DNA from: Eshraghiella sp964441705
GTDB taxonomy: Bacteria; Bacillota; Clostridia; Lachnospirales; Lachnospiraceae
Direction of reading: 5' to 3'
Assembly: GCA_964441705.1 (NCBI GenBank)
Contig: CAYTWF010000003.1
Coordinates: 18,070 to 82,069 of the forward strand
DNA length: 64,000 nt
Shown piece after piece: positions 1 through 8,265 of this stretch (position 1 is its first letter; each line of letters begins with the position of its first letter). A program made the position numbers and the translations under genes. The notes under the pieces are model-generated. The model saw nothing but the letters and a program-made list of their open reading frames with translations. It made no database searches and had not been told where the DNA came from.

Positions 1-1035
1 TCTCTCAAGAAAACGGGAATCAAGCATCTGGAATTCCTTCTCCGTAGGATTATCCTTAACCTTATCCCTGATTGTAAGACTTGCAAGCTTTTCAAGTACA
101 TTGGCAAATGGAAGAAGAACAAAGGTTGCAGCAACATTAAAGCTTGTATGAATTATGGCAATTCCCATCTGGTCAGCTGCATTCTCAAGGAAAGCAAAAT
201 GAACAAAGGCATTAACCCCATAAAAGGCTGCCATAAATACAAGTGTACCTATTATATTAAAATACAAATGCACAAAAGCTGCTCTCTTGGCATTCTTGCT
301 TGCACCAATACTGGAAATAAGCGCAGTTACGCAGGTTCCAATATTCTGTCCAAGAATAATCGGCAATGCGCTGGCAAAGCTTATTGCACCTGTGCTGCAA
401 AGAGCCTGCAAAATACCAACAGAGGCACTTGAGCTCTGAATAATTGCTGTCAGCAATGCACCTGCAATAAGTCCAAGAAGAGGGTTGGAAAACATTGTAA
501 AAAAGCTGGTAAAGGTTGCACTGTCCTTAAGTGGGGCAACTGCGCCACTCATCATTTCCATTCCAAACATAAGAACTGCAAAGCTCACCATAATAGTACC
601 AATATCTTTTTTCTTATCATTCTTGGTTGCAAGTATCATAATAATACCAATCAACGCAAGTATTGGTGAAAAAGAGGTTGGTTTAAGAAGCTGTATGAAA
701 AAATTAGTGCTTTGAATACCGGTGAGGCTCAAAATCCATGATGTAATAGTAGTACCAATATTTGCACCAAAAATAATACCAACAGCCTGAGACAGCTTCA
801 TGATTCCAGAGTTAACGAAACCAACCACCATAACTGTTGTGGCTGATGATGACTGAATTACTGCAGTCACACCTGCTCCTAATAATACTGCTTTGATTCT
901 GTTGGAGGTAAGTTTTTCTAAAATACGCTCCATCTTGCCGCCTGATACCTTGGCAAGACCATCTCCCATCTGATTCATACCAAACAGGAACATGGCAAGT
1001 CCACCTAATAAAGTTAAAACACTAAAAAAATCCAT
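1..1035 (-). CDS. Na/Pi cotransporter family protein (3' end off window)
   Basis: Seen: the frame opens at the ATG complementary to 1033-1035, behind a GTGAGGA-type ribosome binding site, and stays open to base 1, giving 345 residues. It is rich in membrane segments and carries the duplicated QSSSATT (near residue 60) and QSSSAS motifs that mark the two inverted halves of the NptA/SLC34-type sodium-phosphate cotransporter family. Known: family members import phosphate with sodium, and bacterial versions often end in a PhoU-like cytoplasmic domain, which here would lie beyond the window. It follows phoU on the same strand but after a 144-bp gap holding its own Pho-box-like promoter, so it is probably a second phosphate-uptake unit of the same regulon. 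Confidence in the family is high; the transported ion is inferred. Confidence 0.9.
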   Translation of the reverse strand, partial: MDFFSVLTLLGGLAMFLFGMNQMGDGLAKVSGGKMERILEKLTSNRIKAVLLGAGVTAVIQSSSATTVMVVGFVNSGIMKLSQAVGIIFGANIGTTITSWILSLTGIQSTNFFIQLLKPTSFSPILALIGIIMILATKNDKKKDIGTIMVSFAVLMFGMEMMSGAVAPLKDSATFTSFFTMFSNPLLGLIAGALLTAIIQSSSASVGILQALCSTGAISFASALPIILGQNIGTCVTALISSIGASKNAKRAAFVHLYFNIIGTLVFMAAFYGVNAFVHFAFLENAADQMGIAIIHTSFNVAATFVLLPFANVLEKLASLTIRDKVKDNPTEKEFQMLDSRFLER

Positions 1036-1070
1036 GATTTTTCCTCACTTTTATTAATAATCTTAATTGC

Positions 1071-1124
1071 ATCATATGATGCCAATGTAAAATAGATAGG
1101 ACGTATATGTAAAATCTATGTAAA
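1071..1124 (-). promoter_or_regulatory. Candidate Pho box and -10 of Na/Pi transporter gene
   Basis: Copies of TGTAAA (TTTACA on the transcribed strand) start at 1086, 1108 and 1119, so they sit on one 11-bp phase with one weak position near 1097. A TATGAT -10 candidate lies at 1071-1076, just downstream for a minus-strand promoter. Direct hexamers at 11-bp period are the known layout of Gram-positive PhoP sites. The same pattern precedes the pst operon. Regulator identity is inferred; no phoP/phoR gene is in the window. Confidence 0.6.
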
Positions 1125-1179
1125 ATTTACTTATTTTTTACATTATCTGGACTTTTTTGGTGTTTTATTCTATAAAATT

Positions 1180-1830
1180 CTATTGAATTACGTTAATATC
1201 TCCTGTGTTGGCATATATTGCCCACTCAGCAATGTTAGTTGCATGGTCACCAATTCGTTCAAAATATTTGGCAACCATTAAAAGGTCTGCTGCCTCTCCG
1301 GCATTTTCCGAATTCTGTGAAATCAGTGTAATAATATCGCTCTTCTCCTTGAGGAAAAGGTCATCCACTACATCATCATTATCGATTACTGCCTGTGCCT
1401 TGTCAAGGTCATTTTCCACATATGCCTCAATACTTCTGATTACCATAATTGTAGTTTCGGATGCCATCTGCTTCAGTACATCAAGGTTTCTCACATATTC
1501 TGAACCAGCCAGCATTATTGTAATCTCAGAAATATCAGCAGCATGGTCTCCAATGCGTTCCATATCTGTTACCATCTTAAGTGCTGTTGATACAAATCTT
1601 AAATCTCTTGCAACCGGCTGCTGGGTCAGAAGAAGCTTCATGCAAAGATTTTCAATATCCTTCTGCTCCTGATCAATTGTATCATCAAATTCTATTGCTG
1701 CTCTTGCCTTTGCAACGTCACCTCTGACAAGTGCATCAATTGCAAGCTCAATTGCATTTTCGATAAGGCTTCCCATGTGAATCATTTCATTTTTCAGCTG
1801 TTTAAGCTGTAATTCGTATTGTTCTCTCAT
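1180..1830 (-). CDS. phoU: Phosphate signalling complex protein PhoU
   Basis: This 216-residue protein has the two tandem three-helix PhoU repeats, each with the acidic metal-binding pattern: residues reading RIGDHAADI in the first half and RIGDHATNI in the second. PhoU couples the Pst transporter to the PhoR kinase and dampens phosphate uptake and the Pho response. The start chosen is the ATG at 1830 (MREQYELQ), preceded by an AGGAAGG ribosome binding site; a longer open frame reaching back to 1953 overlaps pstB and lacks a site. It begins one base after the pstB stop, so the two are translationally coupled at the end of the pst operon. Confidence 0.96.
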   Translation of the reverse strand: MREQYELQLKQLKNEMIHMGSLIENAIELAIDALVRGDVAKARAAIEFDDTIDQEQKDIENLCMKLLLTQQPVARDLRFVSTALKMVTDMERIGDHAADISEITIMLAGSEYVRNLDVLKQMASETTIMVIRSIEAYVENDLDKAQAVIDNDDVVDDLFLKEKSDIITLISQNSENAGEAADLLMVAKYFERIGDHATNIAEWAIYANTGDINVIQ

Positions 1831-1831
1831 A

Positions 1832-2584
1832 TCAACCAAACCTTCCTGAAATATAATCCTCTGTTCTCTTATCCTGAGGCATTGAGAACATATCCTCTGT
1901 TTTACCGCTTTCAATAATCTCTCCAAGGAGGAAAAATACTGTACGATCTGCAACTCTGACTGCCTGCTGCATGTTATGTGTTACCATAATAATTGAATAT
2001 CTGCTCTTCAGCTCCATTACCAGGTCCTCAATCTTGGAGGTAGATATAGGGTCAAGTGCTGAGGTTGGCTCATCCATAAGAATAACCTCAGGATTAACTG
2101 CAAGTGCTCTTGCAATACATAGTCTCTGCTGCTGTCCGCCTGAAAGTCCAAGTGCTGATTTTTTAAGTCTGTCCTTAAGCTCATCCCATATAGCAGCATC
2201 CCTTAAGGATTTCTCTACTATAGCGTCAAGCTTGGACTTGGAACGAATACCGTGGGTTCTTGGTCCAAATGCAATGTTATCATATACACTCATTGGAAAT
2301 GGATTAGGCTTCTGGAATACCATTCCTACTCTCTTTCTTAATGTACACACATCCATTTTTCCATAGATATCTACATCATCAAGAAGAACCTTACCTTCTA
2401 TTTTACAGCCCTCAACCAAATCATTCATTCTGTTAAGTGTCTTAAGAAATGTTGACTTGCCGCAGCCTGATGGTCCGATAAATGCAGTTATCTCATGCTC
2501 ATTAATTCCGAGATTTACTGATTTTAATGCCTGAAAATCACCATAATGCAGGTCAAGATTTTCAACAAGATATTTATATGCCAT
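1832..2584 (-). CDS. pstB: Phosphate ABC transporter ATP-binding protein PstB
   Basis: 250 residues, the usual PstB length. Visible motifs in order: Walker A GPSGCGKST (about residue 37), Q-loop FQKPNPFPMSVYDN, signature LSGGQQQR, Walker B VILMDEPTSALDP and the switch histidine in VTHNM. The sequence NPFPMS after the Q-loop is typical of phosphate rather than other importer ATPases. It energises the PstA/PstC channel from the cytoplasmic side. It lies 18 bp after pstA and 1 bp before phoU in a pstSCAB-phoU order, so it is part of the same transcript. Confidence 0.98.
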   Translation of the reverse strand: MAYKYLVENLDLHYGDFQALKSVNLGINEHEITAFIGPSGCGKSTFLKTLNRMNDLVEGCKIEGKVLLDDVDIYGKMDVCTLRKRVGMVFQKPNPFPMSVYDNIAFGPRTHGIRSKSKLDAIVEKSLRDAAIWDELKDRLKKSALGLSGGQQQRLCIARALAVNPEVILMDEPTSALDPISTSKIEDLVMELKSRYSIIMVTHNMQQAVRVADRTVFFLLGEIIESGKTEDMFSMPQDKRTEDYISGRFG

Positions 2585-2602
2585 ACTCTTATTCCTCTCT
2601 GT

Positions 2603-3487
2603 TTATTCGCCTGTCTTTTTAACAAGCTGCTTCGCTGCAAATGATGACAGCGCATTAATTAAAAATACAAATACAAGAAGTACTACTGCTGTTGCGTATG
2701 TCTGCTCCGGATGAAGTCCTTCACTTGCAATTGTATACATATGTACTGCAAGAGTTCTTCCTGATGACATAAGTCCCTTTGACAAGGTTCCTGTTGCCGT
2801 TCCTGCTGTATACATAAGCGCTGCTGTTTCACCAACAATACGTCCTATGGCAAGAATAATTCCTGATAAAATACCAGGTACTGCAGGTGGAAGCACAACC
2901 TTGAAAATCGTTCTCAGCTTGCCGGCTCCCAGTGCGAAGCTTCCTTCTCTAAAGGCATCCGGTACTCCAAGCAAAGCCTCCTCGGTAGTTCTTAAGATTG
3001 TTGGCAGTACCATTATTGATACTGTAACCGAGCCTGCCAGCAATGAGAAATCCCAATGCAGGAAGTTAACGAAGAATATAAGTCCGAAAAGTCCATATAT
3101 AATAGAAGGAATTCCGCTTAAGGTTTCCGCCATTACACGAATAACCTTAACAAACTTATTACCTTTTTTCGCATACTCTACCAGATATATAGCTGCTCCA
3201 ATTCCAAGAGGAATTGATATTACCAGTGATATTCCTGTAAGGATAAGGGTATTAATGAGTGCAGGCATCAGGGAAACGTTGTCAGAATTATACTTCCATG
3301 CAAAAAGTCCCTTTGAATCAAGATGTGGTATTCCCTTAATAAGTATGTAGAAAAGAACAAACAGCAGTGCGATTACTGTAGCGGCAGCTGCAAGTATCAT
3401 CAGTCCGCGCAGTATTTTTGAACCAATTCTAAATCCACGTATTTTTTCTCTGATTTTTATCAGTTTATTTTTTTTCTCAGCTTTCAT
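2603..3487 (-). CDS. pstA: Phosphate ABC transporter permease PstA
   Basis: 294 residues with a basic cytoplasmic N-terminus and about six membrane segments of the binding-protein-dependent permease fold. The stretch LAGIPSIIYG-like (here LSGIPSIIYGLFGL) and the cytoplasmic EALLGVPDAFREGSFALGA coupling loop are characteristic of PstA. It pairs with PstC to form the phosphate channel. Its ATG shares one base with the pstC stop codon (TAATG), a sign of tight translational coupling. Confidence 0.97.
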   Translation of the reverse strand: MKAEKKNKLIKIREKIRGFRIGSKILRGLMILAAAATVIALLFVLFYILIKGIPHLDSKGLFAWKYNSDNVSLMPALINTLILTGISLVISIPLGIGAAIYLVEYAKKGNKFVKVIRVMAETLSGIPSIIYGLFGLIFFVNFLHWDFSLLAGSVTVSIMVLPTILRTTEEALLGVPDAFREGSFALGAGKLRTIFKVVLPPAVPGILSGIILAIGRIVGETAALMYTAGTATGTLSKGLMSSGRTLAVHMYTIASEGLHPEQTYATAVVLLVFVFLINALSSFAAKQLVKKTGE

Positions 3488-4338
3488 TATTGTGGTGACC
3501 TCCTCTTCATAAGAGTGATTACCAGATTAATTATAAGTATGAATACAAACAGAATAACTCCTGTTGCAATCAATGCTTCTCTATGTAAATCTGTGGCATA
3601 ACCCATTTCAAGAACGATGTTGGAGGTAAGGGTTCGTACTCCGTCAAGAATACTGTCAGGTATTCTTGGCTGGTTACCCACTATCATCTTAACTGCCATA
3701 GTCTCACCAATGGCTCTTCCTACTCCAAGTGTAATGGCTGCAATTATTCCTGACTTAGCTGCTGGAACTACAGTTCTGAACACACTGGATTCTTTGGTTG
3801 CTCCCAGTGCAAGCGCTCCCTCATAATAGCTTTCCGGAACAGCTCTTATTGCTGCCTCAGATACTCCTACTATAGTTGGCAGAATCATTATTCCCAGAAT
3901 AATTGAAGTGGTAAGTATACTAAAGCCCTTGCCTCCTACATTATCTCTGATAAAAGGAACCATTACCACAAGTCCGAAGAAGCCGTAAATGATAGATGGT
4001 ATACCTGCAAGAAGATTAACTATAGGTTTGATTATTTTGTACAGCCACTTTGGACAGAACTTAGCCATAAATATAGCCATGAAAAGACCAATTGGTACAC
4101 CTATAACAAGTGCTCCTGCTGTTACATATATGCTTCCCAGAATCATTGGGAGAATTCCATACAGATTGTTATTAGGTCTCCACACCTTACCTGTTATGAA
4201 TTTGCCAAGTCCAATTTCTGCTATTGCAGGAATACCTCTGGCAAACAGGAAGTAACAGATTACAATTACTGCAATGATAGATACACTTGCAAGTACTGCA
4301 AATACAGCCTCCATGCCTTTTTCTCTGAATTTTCTCAT
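3487..4338 (-). CDS. pstC: Phosphate ABC transporter permease PstC
   Basis: 283 residues with about six hydrophobic segments. It has the PstC/PstA hallmark LAGIPSIIYGFFGLVVMVP and a coupling loop reading EAAIRAVPESYYEGALALGATK. The N-terminus (MRKFREKGMEAVF) is short and basic, consistent with the inside-positive rule. It follows pstS after about 100 bp and overlaps pstA by one base. Role: one half of the membrane channel that receives phosphate from PstS. Confidence 0.97.
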   Translation of the reverse strand: MRKFREKGMEAVFAVLASVSIIAVIVICYFLFARGIPAIAEIGLGKFITGKVWRPNNNLYGILPMILGSIYVTAGALVIGVPIGLFMAIFMAKFCPKWLYKIIKPIVNLLAGIPSIIYGFFGLVVMVPFIRDNVGGKGFSILTTSIILGIMILPTIVGVSEAAIRAVPESYYEGALALGATKESSVFRTVVPAAKSGIIAAITLGVGRAIGETMAVKMIVGNQPRIPDSILDGVRTLTSNIVLEMGYATDLHREALIATGVILFVFILIINLVITLMKRRSPQ

Positions 4339-4440
4339 AATACTCCTAACTCAGTGAATTATTCTTCAATTGCCGCCGGTACGCTTAATGCTTACCGGCG
4401 GCTTCTTTATTAACAATTCTCTATTAATTATTTTGGCTGA

Positions 4441-5403
4441 TTACTTAGTTGCGTCTGCCCATGTTGTTACATCACCAGTGAAGATGCTGCAAACCTGCTC
4501 TGTTGTAATCTCTTCTGTAGGATTTGACTTGTTAACGATTACTGCAATACCATCCATTGCAATCTTTACAGGTACAAGACCCTTCTCAGTCTCTGTATCC
4601 TTAAGTTCACGAGATGCCATACCAATGTCATATGAACCTGAAAGTGCTGATTCCATACCTGTTGTTGAATCTGTTGTCTGAATTTCAATTGTTACCTTAG
4701 ATACTGCCTGATATGCTTCAATAAGTTTTTCCATTACTGGAGATACTGATGAAGAACCACCAACTACGATAGAACCTTCAGCGCCGTTTGACTCATAAGC
4801 TGCTGCATCAGATACTGCAATGTAGTGATTAGCTTCAACAATTGCCTGTCCGTCTGAGCTTAAGATGAAGTTGATAAAATCCTGTGCCTGCTCTGATGGA
4901 GTACCATTAGTTGCGATATTGAATGGTCTTGCTGTTGCATATGTACCATCTGCTACATGCTCTGCTGTTGCTTCTACTCCGTCAACCTTAAGTGCCTTAA
5001 CTGAATCATCAAGTGAGCCAAGTGAAATATAACCAATTGCATATTCGTCTCCAGCTACTGTTGTCATTACTTCGTTAGTGCTGTTTGAAATAACAGCTTC
5101 ATCTGTTGTGTAATCTACTTTATTTCCGTCAGCGTCTTTTTTCTCTACTCCAACGATTTCAACGAATGCTCCTCTTGTACCTGAGCCATCCTCTCTTGAT
5201 ACTACTGTAATTTCCTTGCTTGTATCGAAATCTGATTTTGCAGTGTCTGCTGTTGTTGAATCCTCTTTAGTTGTGTTATCTGATGTACCATCGTTTGCTC
5301 CAGGTGTTGTTGAGCTGTCCTTTGTACATCCTGCAAATGTTCCTGCAATCATTAATGCTGCTGCAGCTGCTGCCACAGTTCTTCCTAATAAATTCTTTTT
5401 CAT
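4441..5403 (-). CDS. pstS: Phosphate-binding lipoprotein PstS, circularly permuted
   Basis: A 320-residue lipoprotein: signal peptide with lipobox AGTFAGC (Cys26), then a Ser/Thr/Asp-rich linker to about residue 62. The start is the ATG at 5403 behind CAAGGAG; an upstream in-frame start would add a Lys-rich tail before the signal peptide. Odd point: the family's order is reversed. The motif normally in the second half, VVSREDGSGTR (residues 66-77), comes first, followed by YISLG, VKALKVDGVE and the normal C-terminal NFILSSDGQ. Then comes what is normally the N-terminus: GGSSSVSP (215-222), TTDSTTG, SRELK (264-268), DGIAVIVN (284-291) and IFTGDVTTW (307-315). All phosphate-loop motifs are kept, so function is likely retained. 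It heads pstCAB-phoU. Confidence 0.93.
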   Translation of the reverse strand: MKKNLLGRTVAAAAAALMIAGTFAGCTKDSSTTPGANDGTSDNTTKEDSTTADTAKSDFDTSKEITVVSREDGSGTRGAFVEIVGVEKKDADGNKVDYTTDEAVISNSTNEVMTTVAGDEYAIGYISLGSLDDSVKALKVDGVEATAEHVADGTYATARPFNIATNGTPSEQAQDFINFILSSDGQAIVEANHYIAVSDAAAYESNGAEGSIVVGGSSSVSPVMEKLIEAYQAVSKVTIEIQTTDSTTGMESALSGSYDIGMASRELKDTETEKGLVPVKIAMDGIAVIVNKSNPTEEITTEQVCSIFTGDVTTWADATK

Positions 5404-5475
5404 GTTCTTTTTTTCTCCTTGATTTCTTCCGGGATACCGGATTTTTTTCTTTTTCTTTTTTCTCAACGCATTATT

Positions 5476-5694
5476 TTATGCGTATTTTGCAATTCTCTGC
5501 ATCAGGTATGGTGCCTGTTCTTTATCATGTATCTGTACCTCAATTGGTTTGGTAAGATCCAGACTCAGGATTCCCATAAGTGATTTTGCATCAATGACAA
5601 ATCTTGATGATACAAGGTCGATGTCTGCATCCATTCTGGATACTTCATTTACAAATGACTTGACCTTCTCAATTGAATTAAGAATGATTTTCAT
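5476..5694 (-). CDS. HPr-like small protein lacking the catalytic histidine
   Basis: 72 residues that align along the HPr fold: the segment ADIDLV, then AKSLMGILSLDL, corresponds to the conserved HPr KSIMGVMSL helix that holds regulatory Ser46. The GxHARP active-site loop that carries His15 is absent; the equivalent stretch reads SIEKVKSF. So it cannot be the PEP-dependent phosphocarrier, but a serine at the Ser46 position remains. It has a strong AGGAGG ribosome binding site and is the first gene after the Pho-box promoter, 72 bp ahead of pstS. A regulatory role is inference only. The spacer to pstS contains a short TCCGG/CCGGA hairpin and long A/T tracts. Confidence 0.75.
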   Translation of the reverse strand: MKIILNSIEKVKSFVNEVSRMDADIDLVSSRFVIDAKSLMGILSLDLTKPIEVQIHDKEQAPYLMQRIAKYA

Positions 5695-5768
5695 TGATTC
5701 TACCTCCTTTCTGCCACGAAGATGATTACCTTCGAGGGGGTTAACTGTTTCTCAACTACGAGTACTAG

Positions 5769-5832
5769 AATATATCACCAATGTAAAATCCAAATCCATT
5801 TATTTGTATAATTTATGTAAAATGCATGCAAA
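5769..5832 (-). promoter_or_regulatory. Candidate Pho box and promoter of the HPr-like/pst operon
   Basis: TGTATA at 5805, TGTAAA at 5816 and TGCAAA at 5827 form an exact 11-bp direct-repeat series, with a further TGTAAA at 5782 one base off phase. TATATT at 5769-5774 (minus strand) is a plausible -10. The layout matches the array in front of the Na/Pi transporter gene. PhoP binding is inferred. Confidence 0.6.
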
Positions 5833-5859
5833 GTTTTTTAACGAAAATATATTAATGTA

Positions 5860-5897
5860 AAAAAAATCCGCCAGGACTGTTGTCCCGACGGATTCTT
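5860..5897 (-). terminator. Rho-independent terminator after rubrerythrin gene
   Basis: On the minus strand AATCCG-T-CGGGA pairs with TCC-TGG-CGGATT around a short CAACAG loop, followed directly by a run of T. It lies about 30 bp after the rubrerythrin stop and insulates it from the pst promoter. Confidence 0.85.
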
Positions 5898-5924
5898 AAC
5901 GTACATATAAATACCTGTGAAGTT

Positions 5925-6458
5925 TTAGTAATTCTCAGCCTTTACCTGGAAATAAGCCTGTGGATGATTACATACAGGACATACGTCTGGTGCCTTCTTA
6001 CCTATTACAATGTGTCCGCAGTTAGAGCACTGCCATACAACATCGCCATCCTTGGAGAACACCAGGTCTCCCTCAACATTGGCAAGCAGCTTGCGGTAAC
6101 GTTCCTCATGCTCCTTCTCAATCTTGCCAACCTCTTCAAAGAGATATGCAATGTGGTCAAAGCCCTCTTCCTTAGCTTCCTTGGCAAACTGAGCATACAT
6201 ATCTGTCCACTCGTAATTCTCGCCCTCTGCCGCTGCCTTAAGGTTCTCTGCGGTTGTGTTAATTCCTGAAAGAAGCTTGAACCATATTTTGGCATGCTCT
6301 TTTTCATTGGCAGCTGTCTCCTCAAAAATACTGGCTATCTGAACGTAGCCATCCTTCTTAGCCTTGGATGCAAAATAAGTGTACTTATTTCTTGCCATTG
6401 ATTCTCCTGCAAATGCTGCCTGCAGATTAGCTTCTGTTTTTGATCCTTTTAATTCCAT
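5925..6458 (-). CDS. Rubrerythrin
   Basis: 177 residues. The N-terminal ferritin-like four-helix bundle shows the diiron ligands as ExxH pairs (EETAANEKEH and EEVGKIEKEH), and the C-terminus is a rubredoxin-like knuckle with CSNC and CPVC. Rubrerythrin reduces hydrogen peroxide in the cytoplasm of anaerobes using electrons from rubredoxin or NADH donors. The start at 6458 (MELKGSKTE) is fixed by GGAGGT seven bases upstream; an earlier in-frame Met lies inside the preceding gene. It starts 16 bp after the diguanylate cyclase stop, so part of its expression may come by read-through. Confidence 0.96.
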   Translation of the reverse strand: MELKGSKTEANLQAAFAGESMARNKYTYFASKAKKDGYVQIASIFEETAANEKEHAKIWFKLLSGINTTAENLKAAAEGENYEWTDMYAQFAKEAKEEGFDHIAYLFEEVGKIEKEHEERYRKLLANVEGDLVFSKDGDVVWQCSNCGHIVIGKKAPDVCPVCNHPQAYFQVKAENY

Positions 6459-6474
6459 TATAATACCTCCATTA

Positions 6475-8148
6475 TCACTTGCGTCTTGAAGCCATCTTGT
6501 TCTCATACATCTTCTTGTCGGCTTCCCTGACTGCTTCTTCTATATCAAGTGGTGTTCTCTGTGTACTGATAACAATTCCTCTTGCCACAGATATCTCCAC
6601 CGGAATAGCTTTTGATTCATTAAACTGTCTTACCTGTTCCTCAAAGTCCTCCAAATAGGACGCTGTAAATCTGCTCTTTCTTCCTATTACTATTGCGATG
6701 AATTCATCACCGCCCATTCTTCCGCAAAAGCCTGCATCACCAAAGCTGTCACGGAGTGCAGCTGCAATTCCTCTGATATACTTATCTCCAATCTCATGTC
6801 CATATACATCATTTGTCTCTTTAAGTCGGTTCAGGTCAAAAAATACTATTGAATAATCTTTGACTCCTCTGTCTGTAAGCTCCTTAATATACCTGTCACA
6901 CTCTGTTCGATTGGAAACACCTGTCATAACATCAAGATATGCAAGACGGGTAAGCTGTTCTTTATCCTTCTTATTCATAAGGTTATTAGCCTGCATAATA
7001 AGAAAGCTTGCAACAAGTCCCGCTATAAACAGCAAAACTCCAATTGGTGTAACTGTTACCGTCATTATATTGGATTTGATTCCAATATATTTATCAACGT
7101 TATATCGAACCGCATCAATAATTGCCATAAACATAAGCAGCGTAAATCCATATTTCATAATGCCCTTGGCAACATTGTCTTCTCTACGGTCTGTAAAGCA
7201 TACAATTATTATTCCTGTACTTCCTATTCCTATTAATATATGAAGCATTGAAATATTCTGGCTGTAGTGATGATTGGCCGTTGTATAATTAAGTATTGTA
7301 CATATCAGGAAAAATACAAATAGAAATGCTGCATAGCCGCCAAGCAGATACTTAATTGGTTTCTTTTTCTCAACCTCATAGAAGAACATACATATCGGAA
7401 TAGGAACAAGATACAATGCAATATATTCAAGTACACTGCACAGCGTAATCTCCTCAAAAAACAGATTAAACATTCCATAATATGCCAGTATCCATATTGA
7501 CACAAGTACACCAAACAGACTTATCCATATTGCCTGTCTGGACTCACATGAGAAATCTCCTCTGCTTAAAATAAACAGCAAAACAACAAATGACAGCAGT
7601 CCAACTCCCATAAATACAATAAATTCCGCCGGGTGTCCAATAAATGCGTACTTGTAGCCCTCAAAAGCCGGCAGAACTGTAAAATTATTAAGCTTGGAAA
7701 AGCCGTGATTCTCTGTAACATCACATACCAGTGTAAGCTCATGTCCCCATGCCTCATCCGGAATCAGAACCTTAGGGTATACAGAGCCAATCTGGCTTCC
7801 CTCCTGTGCCTGCTTCTGTCCATAGGAATATATAAGCCGGTCACCTGAGAACACCTGAAATGCGCAGTGATCAATATAAAAGCACATAGCCGCATTCTCA
7901 ACCCACCGCTCCTGAGGAATCTTAATTGTAGCAATTACCTCATCCCCTGCGTTAACCACAGGAAAATAATTATCTTCAAATTGCTTAGAGGTTCCGTCGG
8001 TATAATTAATTGTAATTGATATTCCATCATCAAGAGAATCCGATACATACTTATCAGTTCCCAGTAGCTTAGGCATAAAAACTGATAAGAAAATATATGT
8101 AACAAAAATAACTATAATTACTCTGATAATATTTTTTCTATTTATCAT
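6475..8148 (-). CDS. Membrane diguanylate cyclase with 7TM-type sensor
   Basis: 557 residues. An N-terminal membrane segment (about 9-28) is followed by an extracytoplasmic region of roughly 150 residues, then about seven hydrophobic helices (about 180-390), resembling 7TMR-DISM sensors, then a GGDEF domain. The active-site loop is intact: GRMGGDEF near residue 478, and FDLNRLKETND upstream matches the conserved nucleotide-binding strand. The RxxD product-inhibition site is absent from the expected position, nine to six residues before GGDEF. It should make c-di-GMP in response to an unknown external signal. It stands 16 bp ahead of rubrerythrin. Confidence 0.9.
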   Translation of the reverse strand: MINRKNIIRVIIVIFVTYIFLSVFMPKLLGTDKYVSDSLDDGISITINYTDGTSKQFEDNYFPVVNAGDEVIATIKIPQERWVENAAMCFYIDHCAFQVFSGDRLIYSYGQKQAQEGSQIGSVYPKVLIPDEAWGHELTLVCDVTENHGFSKLNNFTVLPAFEGYKYAFIGHPAEFIVFMGVGLLSFVVLLFILSRGDFSCESRQAIWISLFGVLVSIWILAYYGMFNLFFEEITLCSVLEYIALYLVPIPICMFFYEVEKKKPIKYLLGGYAAFLFVFFLICTILNYTTANHHYSQNISMLHILIGIGSTGIIIVCFTDRREDNVAKGIMKYGFTLLMFMAIIDAVRYNVDKYIGIKSNIMTVTVTPIGVLLFIAGLVASFLIMQANNLMNKKDKEQLTRLAYLDVMTGVSNRTECDRYIKELTDRGVKDYSIVFFDLNRLKETNDVYGHEIGDKYIRGIAAALRDSFGDAGFCGRMGGDEFIAIVIGRKSRFTASYLEDFEEQVRQFNESKAIPVEISVARGIVISTQRTPLDIEEAVREADKKMYENKMASRRK

Positions 8149-8230
8149 TCCATGCCTCCTCTGTATTCCATTCTAATACAACAGATAGGAAATTTCCACT
8201 ATAAATTTAATTAAAAGTGTATAATTATAC

Positions 8231-8261
8231 CCAAAAATGGCAGGCAAACCTGCCCGCCATT
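8231..8261 (-). terminator. Terminator of sfsA-hypB-receiver unit
   Basis: AATGGCGGGCAGG pairs with CCTGCCATT-type sequence (arms near 8236-8261), followed on the minus strand by TTTTTGG. It sits immediately after the receiver gene stop at 8266. Confidence 0.75.
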
Positions 8262-8265
8262 GGAA

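Noticed and set aside
148..432. 94-residue plus-strand open frame at left edge
   Set aside because: Lies antisense in the Na/Pi transporter gene, which has clear family motifs through this region.
5404..5475. Plus-strand terminator TCCGGGATACCGGA followed by T-rich sequence
   Set aside because: No plus-strand gene precedes it; on the transcribed strand it is a short hairpin in the HPr-like/pstS spacer.
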